Below are positions 33,718-44,500 of a stretch of 64,000 nucleotides of DNA, piece after piece. Position numbers and translations under genes: made by a program. Origin of the DNA: Oncomelania hupensis (taxonomy: Eukaryota > Mollusca > Gastropoda > Littorinimorpha > Pomatiopsidae); NCBI GenBank assembly GCA_036898135.1, contig CM072513.1, positions 37,310,840-37,374,839 on the forward strand, given 5' to 3'. Below the pieces are notes generated by a model, which was not told the DNA's origin, made no database searches, and saw only the letters and a program-made list of their open reading frames with translations. How positions within the stretch are numbered: the first letter of the stretch is position 1; the number at the start of each line of letters is the position of its first letter.

Positions 33718-33889
33718 GAGGTGTCTTTATATGTCGGTGATGTATCATTAGAAGTGTATTATTATATGTGTGTCATTTAAGAGCTTTATACTATTATATG
33801 ATATGCCATTAGAGGTTGGATTATTATATGACGGCTATTAAAAGTTTACACTTGTGAGAAGTAGACAGTTGTAGCCACTTTTGAACAGT

Positions 33890-33930
33890 TGTGTGTGTGT
33901 GTGGGGGGGGGGGGTGTGGGTGCGTGTATT

Positions 33931-33990
<60 letters not shown>
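33890..33990. repeat. (GT)n and (GA)n microsatellites
   Basis: GT tract with a 12-G run followed by a pure (GA)n block. Confidence 0.95.
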
Positions 33991-33991
<1 letters not shown>

Positions 33992-34490
33992 AACAAACAA
34001 CAACAAGGTTTTATTGCGGGAATATTCAAAAAGAATCATTTCGTTGCCACCTTTATTATTCTGTGTTTTAACTAGTCGTAATTTATTCGCGTGCACGTTT
34101 TAGTATTGTTATCAATGTTCATTTTCCTTGTGGAAAGACCCAGTCGATCTGTAGTTGGATAGCGTCGTTGTGGACTGTTTGTCACACGCATAAGTGATTG
34201 TGCGCGCTTTTGCAATAAGAAAAAGTAGTAGGCAGTGAAGATCTAACGCATGGGTCCACTTATCTGTTGTCGTTGTGTAAACTTGAGAGTAGCCCTGCAT
34301 TACGAGTTGCATACATTATTTAATTATGAATGTAGTTATTGTGACTTTCCTTATGATTGCAGTTATGATACTTGACAAAGACGGCTAGGTTAGTAGAGTG
34401 TTTAGGTAAAAGCGAGTATAGCATGCAAGCGTACTACATATTATCTCGGTTTGAGCCTAGTTTAGAAGAAAAGCGCGAATTTGGCCTCCA

Positions 34491-34583
<93 letters not shown>

Positions 34584-34620
34584 GTTGTTGTTGTTGTTGT
34601 TGTTGTTGTTATTATTATTA
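34491..34620. repeat. (ATT)n-(GTT)n-(ATT)n microsatellite
   Basis: The same block order as at 33571-33717, 900 bp away, which hints at a shared origin. Confidence 0.95.
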
Positions 34621-35940
34621 CATGCTACAGGTCCTTGATAATGAAAGAAAAGAAAAAGCCTACAATAGCAGTTCGGATGGTTCCGGGTGAAAGAAACTCC
34701 ATATCTAAGAATTAGCATTCAAGTCGGCTGTAACCCGATTTATCCGAATACAATCTGTAAGTTTAGACTGTTCAATAGGCTTAATCGCTAAAGAGTCATC
34801 GAGTTTTTACACGAGTGACAGTCGCGTGTACGAGAGAGTGTTTGTGTGTGTGAGTGTGTGTTTGTGCGTGTGTGTGTGTGTGTTTGCAGAAGAGCACTGA
34901 TGCATGAAGCGGTTGTAAACACCATTTTGGTGCCTGTGTACATAGAACACTATGATGATAATCTAAAGAGTTAGTGAGGGAAGGAGGAGAATAAAAAACA
35001 CATATAAAACACAAGTAAGCACACAATCCTGATGCAGTTTATCAAGGATGAAAGAGGCAGAGGACTTAAATATAGAATTGAGGATTTAATATAGAATTAT
35101 GAAGAGATAACAATAAATTTAGAAGAAAAAAAAAAGCCCACCTCTGTAAGTGTTTTATTAAAATCTTGATCCAGAAAACCAATATAGAATGATGGCTGCA
35201 ACTGATGTGTTATTTACGTTATTCGTTCAGGCGGAATGAGTGAAGAGGCATGTAAACTGCTTCATCGGTGAAAAAAGTTTATGCCCGAAGCACACTTGTC
35301 GAACTTGTCCGAATATGGATAGAAGCCATCTTACATGATAAAACACACTTGTAAATAAGTATAAACTCCGTAAAGAGTAAAGGGTCATAGGATGTTTTTT
35401 TAGAACGTCGGGTTATGTATCAGTAACAAGAGGGTTTATGAAGTACTACTTTAGTTTAGCTGCCATGAACATGTATTGTTGGTTTTTATTAAAATAAAAA
35501 TTAATAATAATTTTAAAAAAAAAAGTTTAAGCTCCAAAACAAAATAAAATTGTTTGCTGTAGTTTGACTTGTCTGAAGTGCAGTAGAGTTACGCCGGAAG
35601 AGTTTTTGATTTTCGAAAAAGGGTTTGTGAAAGGTTGTGAACAATTTTTGAATTTTGAAAGCATTTCTGTTTACGGAACTCTGTGGGACATAAGCATAGG
35701 CCACTGTAATGTTTCAGAGTCCATCAGATTTTAATGATATCAGGCTTGTCTTTGACACCCTGCGCACGGCACCTACGGCGCCGAAAGGGATTTATTTATT
35801 TATTTAGTTATTTATATAATCGTTTTTAATTAACCACTTTTCCAGCTGAAGAGCTGATCATTATTGAAATTTGTGTGCCACAATTTCAAACTCGTTTGTC
35901 CCAGGTTTAGTAACTGACTTCTTGTCTATTCATCGCGGTA
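34621..35940. other. intergenic with a short (GT)n tract
   Basis: A GT-rich tract lies at 34838-34884. No gene was supported. Confidence 0.4.
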
Positions 35941-35944
35941 CAGG

Positions 35945-35975
<31 letters not shown>

Positions 35976-35995
35976 CTTCTTCTTCTTCTTCTTGG
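35945..35995. repeat. (CTT)n microsatellite
   Basis: Pure CTT block. Confidence 0.95.
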
Positions 35996-36559
35996 GGTTA
36001 ATGAGAAACATAGTCATTTTGGTGGGTTTTTTTTTCCTCCATCCCCTCCACCGCTCTCCCCCTCCCCATTTTACTATCACTCGAATGATCGATTACAGGA
36101 AAATAATTGTGTAGCGTTGTCGTGGATCAGGAAAACACATTTCCACAGAAAGAACGTGCGCAAACACACGCACACACAGACGCACGCACACGCGAGCCCA
36201 CATCAGGTTCTTTATTGATAGATGGCAGGCCTCTCGGGCTAGTTAGCCACCTGTTGCAATAACCGCTGACAGATTATGACGCTCAAAACCTTAAGTAGGC
36301 CTGAGAGACGCGAGGATATGTAAAAGTCTCTTGAGTTCTGTAGTGAAGTGCAGTTACAAATTGTGACTTTAACATTCAACTAGCGATAACCAACCTACTA
36401 GCGGTCTTTTCATAGGCCTTTACTTGAAAAAATAGCGGAGGTGAAAAGCCCGTAGCAGTTATCGCTTTCTGTCGTGGGTTAGATCTATTTAGTTTACTTC
36501 TCTTTGTTTATATTTCAGTTATCTTTCTCTTGGCTGTAATGGCCTGTCTTAATTTGAAG

Positions 36560-36699
36560 ATTCGTGGAGGTTCAAAAACATTTTTTTAGGTTCTCAGATC
36601 CCGAACGTAGGTTCCTAAACCTATTTTGGCCAAAAGGTTCGGCAACCTAGGTTCGGGATTTGATAACCTCGAAAAAAATGGTTTTGAACCTCCACGAAT
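36560..36699. mobile_element. 140-bp palindromic MITE
   Basis: attcgtggaggttcaaaaac at the left end is mirrored by gttttgaacctccacgaat at the right end. The arms continue inward with ggttctcagatcccgaac and its imperfect complement around a short TTTTGGCCAAAA centre. Partial copies at 9922 and 14975 show that it is a dispersed family. Confidence 0.75.
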
Positions 36700-36907
36700 A
36701 TTGCAATTAAAGCAGGACATAAGTGAGCTCTTTTAAACTAGATATAGTGTCGAGTCAAAATGTTCCCGATAAGCGTATTAAAAATAAATCTGCAGCTTCT
36801 TTTGACCGTCGCTGGGGCTTGACGGAAATTATTCCGAACAAAAACACAAAACCTCGTGTATTGTACATCGTAGACTAGTTAGCTGAGTGTAGGCGCTATG
36901 TTTGGAT

Positions 36908-36997
36908 CACAGGCGCTTGTATCAGGACACGCGAGCGCCTATGCTTGTGACGCGTCACAGGCATAGGCGCTCGCGTGTCCAGATACAAGCGCCTGTG
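36908..36997. mobile_element. 90-bp near-perfect palindrome with 8-bp target duplication
   Basis: Two 45-bp arms starting CACAGGCGCTTGTATC meet at gacgcgtc with only one or two mismatches. The element is flanked by identical GTTTGGAT at 36900-36907 and 36998-37005. An 8-bp duplication and CA...TG ends are what hAT transposases produce, so this looks like a minimal hAT-mobilised MITE. The first bases (CACAGGCG) are the same as those of the hAT element at 29015. Confidence 0.8.
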
Positions 36998-37182
36998 GTT
37001 TGGATGACCTCCTGAAGCGTGCGGGAGAGGTGGTATCTTTCGTATTAGTACAGCCGCGCCTGCATGGGTGCCGGTTCACTGTCATGAACTACCACGATGA
37101 TGTTTTGCAGGGCAGCTAATTCATGTACTTATTATAGCAGTCGTTGCACGGTCGGAAACGACGTTTTGAATCACAGCACAAA

Positions 37183-37183
<1 letters not shown>

Positions 37184-37236
<53 letters not shown>
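37184..37236. repeat. (AC)n microsatellite
   Basis: Pure AC tract about 400 bp upstream of the SLCO start codon. Confidence 0.95.
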
Positions 37237-37238
<2 letters not shown>

Positions 37239-37645
37239 GTACAACTGTATAAGCAGGCATTCATCTGTATAGTGAATTGAATATTTTTGAAGTGTTTTCG
37301 CATTCTGATCAAAGGTTCAGACTCACTTTAAGTTTAGTCATAAAATTAGTCAGAACATGTGCATATGTAGCCGGCAATATATATGGCAGATATCATTTTC
37401 GTCTCAGCGTTTTAGTCGACAAGTGCGAAAGTAAAAACACATGTTAACTTATATGGTTGAAGTATAAAGTTTGCCCACAGTCTTTATATTCTTGACATTA
37501 CAACGAAAGAACAAATAACTTTCAACATTTGTTATTTGTTACATAGCAACCACTTCGGTCTACACAATCTTCATCGTGAAAGTTACCTTTTACCAGTCTG
37601 TATAATCATAATTATTATAACGTGTGATCGGTGATGTAATGCACA

Positions 37646-38553
37646 ATGGCTTTTGAGAAGACTGAGAAGGTGGAGATACACAACGAAGAAAGGGTCAGTT
37701 TCCTCAACAATAATAACAACAACAACAATTGTGACAACGACGATGGATGTGATGAACTTGTCAAGAAAAGCGATCAAAATGATGGGATCACATTGATCAA
37801 CCATCACAGTCATCCAGATTATTCCAAGAACTCCAAGCACGCCAGACAGCGCTCTGCCGTTGACAATAACAGAAGAAAAGAACCTATATCCAGAGAAGCC
37901 CGCATCGCCAGAGATGACTCGAGCGTTAGTGTAAAAGATGAAAAGGAGGTGAGAGCGGCTGGTGATGATGACGGTGATGATGATGTTGACGGCGACAGAC
38001 GTGCAGATTTTAAAAGGCACAAGCAGGAATTTGGAAAGGCTTCGATTGGGGGTGCTGATGCAACTTCTGTGTTGAAAAGTGCAGTCTCATATCATGATGG
38101 AGATGATTTTGACGATGATATACATTCATTACATTTGAAAGGACGCGAACCTAAATCTAGAAAAACTCCGACGGACAACAGTGATACCATCCTAGAAAAT
38201 GAAAAGAAGACTGGCGATGACGATGATGGCGCCGATGACAGGCATTCGAAAAAGCAATCTGAATGTGAATCGAGGAAATCTCTCATTGACCATGATGATA
38301 AAACAAACAGTGCGCTGATTGACAGTGGCGACCTAATTGAAGTTGTGAATGCCGAACATAACTCTGCCGCTGATGGTGCTGATGTTGTTGTTGATACCGG
38401 TGGTGTTGCTGAAGATGGTGGTGATGGTGTGTGTTGTAGGTCTCCACTGCAGAGTGTGGCGGTGTTCACCGCTGTTCTCTGCTCCTTGTGCTTCATCGAG
38501 GGTATCTCTGTCAACGGTCTGAAGAACATCAACAACAGCAACATCGAATTAAG
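37646..38553 (+). CDS. SLCO: SLCO exon 1: acidic N-terminal tail and TM1
   Basis: It codes for about 302 residues. The first ~265 are hydrophilic, with Asn and Asp runs ([19 protein letters not shown]), many Ser/Lys/Arg and no recognised domain; this tail should be cytosolic. [20 protein letters not shown] begins TM1. The donor is TTAAG|gtacgt, phase 2. The antisense frame 37583-38020 is a shadow. Confidence 0.88.
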
Positions 38554-41500
38554 GTACGTGTGTCCCAACTATTACTATTTATAGTTCAGTATTTTATTAT
38601 TGTTAGTAGTACGTGTTTGGTACTTGGTTGTTTTATTTTTTTTTTTGTATACATTTGCTTTATAACTCACGTCAAGAACAGTCAAGTCAACAAATCTGTA
38701 CTATCCACAAAGGAGAATATATACAGCACATTGCATCTCAGCAATTAAGAAAATGTTTTAAAATAAATAAAAAATAATACATAAAATTACAAGATAACCT
38801 ACACAGTATGAAAATAACATTATTTTGTTCCAAGAATTATACATTATATTTTTCACTAAATTTTTCACACACACACGCACACACACACACACACACACTC
38901 ACACACGCACCCACCCACGCACCCACACACACACACACACCCACACACACAGTCACACATACACAGTCTCTTTTAACTCTTTGACTGACATCACTACTGA
39001 CTTTATATGACATCTGTATACAAAATATTTGGCATTTAATAAAATGAAGTCAATTTCATCATCCGTTTTAATATTTTGTGTTGGCCAAATAAAACAAAGT
39101 TGTTGTGTTTTTTTTAATTTTTTTTTTCTTAAATTCAGTACAAGCTGTCGCAATTATAGCATCTGTCTTTCAGAGACGAACAGAACTCATTCCAAAAACG
39201 TTGTAATTGTTCACAATTCTGTAAACTTTCTACTTAATGCCCGACACCCCTGCCAGGGTCTGGGCCGCCAACAACAGCTCTCCAGAGTCTTCTGTCCTGT
39301 GCCATTCTTTCTAATTGACTCCAGGTGTAGCCCATCTTGGTGGTGTCGGCCTCGAGGTCGCGTCGCCAGGTGTTTCTTGGACGGCCTCTCTTTCGCTTTA
39401 ACTGAGGGTTCCACTTCAGTGCCTGCCGGGTGACGTTCGTCGCTGGTTTGCGTAGGGTATGCCCTATCCAGCCCCATCTCCTTTTCCTGATTTTATCTTC
39501 AGCAGGGAGTTGGCGGGTCCTTTCCCAAAGGTTGGCGTTGCTGATGGTGTCGGGCCAGCGGATCTGGAGAATCCTTCTGAGGCAACTGTTGATGAAGGAC
39601 TGGACTTTTTTTTAGGGTGGTCTTGGTTGCCCTCCATTTCTCTGCTCTTATACAGTAAGATTGACTTCACATTGGAGTTGAATACCCGGATCTTGGTGGC
39701 CAGCTCTCTGGAGGTCCAGATGCTCTTGAGCTGAATGAAGACAGCTCTTGCTTTGCCGATCCTAGCCTTGACATCCACATCTGTGCCGCCCTGCTGATCA
39801 ATGATGCTACCCAGGTAGGTGAAGGACTGCACTTCCTCCAAGGGACTTCCATTCAAGATGACTGGTTCGGTACTGATGGAGTTGATCTTCAGGATCTTGC
39901 TCTTGTCCTTGTGGATGTTAAGGCCGACCTCCGACGATGTGGCCGCCACTGCATTTGTCTTCTCTTACATCTGCTGTTGGCTATGGGAAAGAAGAGCAAG
40001 GTCGTCAGCGAAGTCCAGGTCCTCGAGCTGGTTCCACAGAGTCCATTGGATTCCATTCCTACTTTCCCTGGTGGACATCTTCATAACCCAATCTATGGCG
40101 ATGAGGAAGAGGAAAGGTGACAACAAGCACCCTTGTCGGACTCCGGTTTTCACCTGGAAGTTGTCTGTCTGTGAGCTGTAATTCTGTAAAGAATGCAGAA
40201 TAATATCTCTGACTCTTTCACTTTTACCACACACACAAAAATAATTTTAAAATTACATAAATTGTCATTATAATTTCTTTATTTTTCAATCCAGTATTGA
40301 TTTCATTTGAAACATTTTAATTTTACATCATTAGTCTTTTTTTTCTTTGTAACTACAAAAACTTTTGGCCATTGTATGTTTTCAGTTTAACAGTTCGTTC
40401 CAATGTTTACAGGAGTTTAAAAGGGCAGCTGTACCCATGAGCCATATTTGGTAAAATAACTTTGAACTTTTCGCAGCTTTTATGATAATGTCATGCGCCT
40501 TTGAATTTTTATTTTTATTTAATTTTACATTTAATTTATTTCTTCCATTACTTGCTCCCATGTTTGTAGGTTTGGCCTGTCGAGCAAGCAGAGTGGTTTC
40601 ATCTCCAGCTCAGGGGAGATCGGGGCCATCTCAGTGGTTCTATTCGTCAGTTTCTATGGGGGTAGGTCTCATAGACCTAGGGTCTTGGCCGCCGGGGGCT
40701 ACCTCCTCGCTTTCGGCTCCTTTTGCTTCCTTCTCCCGCACTTCCTCGCTGGAATCTACAAGATAGGTAACCAATTTTTATTTTATTTTAATTTTTTGGT
40801 TTATTTTATTACATTTTTATTTGACTCGTATGCATAGCAGTGTGAGTCTACATGTCATATCCTATCCTATCCAGTAACTCGAAAGACGTTGGGGTACCAC
40901 AGATGATCGTTTAACCATCGTACTCCCATCTTTCTCTGTCCTCAGCAACTCTCAAAGTTTCGCTCAGTGTCAAGCCAGTTCATACGTAACGTTGTCCTCC
41001 TACATCTTTCTCTGTCTCTCTCTCATGCTTCCTTGCACCGTGCCTTGCAGGATGGTCTTTGCAACGCCTGATGATCGTAGCCATACCGTCGGAGTTTCCG
41101 TTTTTTCACCACTTTGAGCATGACATCGTGTTGTCCAATGGCTTGTGTGATGGTCTGTCGGATTTCGTCGTTGATAATGTGCTGGGTATGTGAAATGCCC
41201 AGAGGTCTTCTGTTGCACCTCATCTCCATGCTTTGTATTCTTCGTTGTTGGTATGTTGTGAGGATCCTTGTTTCGCAAGCGTATAGTAAGATGGAGATGA
41301 ATAGAGAGCGCAGCAGCCTTACCTTGGAGTGTAGACTGATGGCCGGTCTTGTCTTTCCAAATGGGCTTCAACCTTGCTTTGTCAGGGCAGCAGTTGTTTG
41401 TGCAATCCTGGAGATGACTCATTGTTTGATATAATGGCTCCTAAATATTTGATGCTACGCAGTGTTGAGGGATTGACCTTGGACTTTGATGTTCGTGTTG

Positions 41501-44500
41501 ATGCCATTGGTGTTGTTAGTCATTATTTTGGTTTTCTCTGCACTTATTTCCATTCCATAGACTCTGAGGTGGTGTCAAGCCTTTGTACCATCTGTTCAAG
41601 TTCTTGTTCCTTTCCAGCCAATCCATCAATTGTCATCCGCAAAACGGAGGTTGGAGATTGCTCTACCCCCTATGCTGACTGTGCCTTCGTGACCTTCAAG
41701 GGCATATGACATGATGCGCTCCTGGAAGATGTTTCAAGAGTGTTGGAGAGAGTTGGCATCCTTGACGCACGCCGATTGTTGTTCTGAACCAGTTCCCGAT
41801 GGCGCTATTGTGGAGGACTGCACTGGTAGCCTGTTTTTGATGACTTCAATAATTTTAGGGCTGATGTTGTATACTCTCATGTTTGCCCACAGAGCTGCAT
41901 GCCAGACTCTGTCAAACGCTTTCTTGAAGTCTACAAACATATGATATAGATGTTATTGATGCTGTAAGTATTTCGAGCAGATTATTTTGAGGTTGAAAAT
42001 CTGCTCAATGGTGCTTCGCCCTGCCATGAATCCTGCTTGTTCTTCAGCTATGATTTGTTCAGCTTGGGGTTTCAACCTGTTAAGTATTATTTTCAGGAGG
42101 TCTTTGCTGGGATGGCTGATGAGGCTGATGGTGCGGTACTTTTCACACTCCTTGAAGGTTACCCCTTTCGGAAAGAGTGATGACAAGCGACTGGGTCCAT
42201 GGTGTAGGCCACTGATCCCCACTCTACCAGATCTTGTTACAAATAATGATGAGGGTGTCAATCATCGCTTCTCCTCCTGCTTGAATCAGTTTCTGCAGTA
42301 ATGTTGTCCCTCTCGCTGACTTCCCCTTCTTCAGCTATTGCACTGCTGCCTCAGCTTCTTCTCGGAGAATTGGGAGGATTTTTTTCTTTTTCTCTGTTCT
42401 GGGGACATGCTAGAATTGATATGTCTCCGTTTGGAGTGTGGTGTATAGGTCAAAGCAGTATTCTGAACATCTATCCAAGACTTCTTGTTCTTCTGTAAGG
42501 CATATGCCAGTCTTGCTTTGGATCGTGGAGACTTGGGCTGTTTAACACTTGTCAGCCACTTCACAGTCTGGTAGGCTTTCTTGCTGTTGTTCTTGTTCAG
42601 ACTGTTTTCTATTTCCTGGCATTGATCTTCTATCCAGTTCTCCTTTGCTGTGCACATGCCGGTTCGGATATCATTGTTGATTTATCGGTAGGCATCAGCT
42701 CCTTGCGAGGTGTTCTTTCTCTTTTTTATCTATCTTCGTTTGTCACACAGGTTCAAAGTTCGGGTGTGATCAACGATTTCATCTTTTTGCGATGCTTGCC
42801 AAGGATCTCAGTGGTGTCATCTGTCACAGCTGATGTGAAGGTGGTAGTCATGGTGTTGACATCTACTTCACCAGCTCCCAAAATGAGCAGTGATGCAAAT
42901 TTCCTTCCAATTATGGCTTGGAATATTTCTGCCACCTCCGGGTCTTGCAGTTTGTATAGGTCGAACTTCAGTCTGGTGCACTTTGCTGTGTTTACTCTCT
43001 TCAAGTGGAGCCGGAAAGACATCAGGAGATCGTGGTCTACATGTACTCACTTACCCATTAACAAAAAACAACCAAATGTTTGCAAATCTGTGCAAGATGA
43101 ATTCTAAATAGTCCAAAAATGACATTTTAATTTAAAAAAAAAAAAAAAGACCCTCCGTCTGTTCGCTTTAGCTGTTCTGCTGTCTGTCTCTGCAAAATTT
43201 GCAAGGGGATTATATTATTATTATCATAACTTATTTCAACTATCACAACCAAACTTGGTAATATGGGTGTACCTATGAGACCTCATAAATAATGAGTGAA
43301 TAAATTGCTTTTTAAGGTCAAGGTCACATGATCAACAAATGTTAATAAAAAAAAACAAAAACAACAATTTTTCACAAAATATCACTTTTTTTCTAGGTTA
43401 TTAATTGAACTTGTGATTTTTTGATGCATGATATATATCGATGAGACACACATACTGTGGAATTTGTTCATCCCCACCCCAAGGTCAAGGTTATTGGCCA
43501 AAGGTGGTTAGTATAGGTACTTTGAAGTGACCGTGACCCTGAACTATAAGAGATATAAAATCCAGACTTGTTGTATTTAGATATGATAGATTGATCTTTC
43601 ATATATGTTCCGTTTTTGCGTTGATCTTGAAGGTCAAGGTCATTTTAGGCCTTGCAAAAACATACAAAAAATAAATCATCGTACAATGGAATGGCTCTTT
43701 TTTTGGATGTTTTGCAAGGAGTACAGCGGTATGGTTTTATATTTGACCCATTGTATCCATCAACATTGGGTTATTTGATAATACATGAAAATCACAAGTC
43801 GTGTGAAGGTCAAGGCCATTCCAAGGCATACTAACTTGCTGTAGTTTATTTGGTCGTAACCTACATTGAGTGTCAATTTGGACCCAGAAGTAACAAATTC
43901 AGTATTTGCATTTTAATACCACCGTTTTGTTTTACTGGGCGCTTGTTTTCATGTAGAATATTGCCAGTTCAATAATAAGCATATGAGTCATACGGTCTTT
44001 GTCCATTGGCTCTGAGCATTGCCCACGTAAAACAGCATTTCCGCCTACTTCAATTTTTTGAGACAAAAATTCTTATAATACAAACAATTCATTTTACAAA
44101 TTCGTATCTCCGGACTTAATGATCTCTCATCATTGTGCTCAGTGTTTATAATAATTCTATAACGTGACAACAAAATCGTTTCTCTGTGTTTTGAGTACCT
44201 GCTATATATCTCTTTCCACAGGTACGAGTGGCAAAGAACATGGACCTGTGGCGTGCGAAACTGATTTTTCCTACGAGTGTGATGGGACGCCGGAGAGTTC
44301 CGGCGTGCAGTACCTGCCGCTGTTTGTCATTGGTCAGGCTCTTCAGGGAATGGGTTTCACGCCTGCCTTCACATGCGGTTTCGCTTACATCGACGATCAT
44401 GCTCCGTCTGACCTGACAGCCGTTTATATTGGTATTGCTTAGTCTTTGTATATCTCTCGCTTAAATAGGAGAAGCTATTATTTAAAATTTAATGGCACAT

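Noticed and set aside
37583..38568. Antisense open frames over SLCO exon 1
   Set aside because: They are shadows of the Asp/Ser-rich coding strand.
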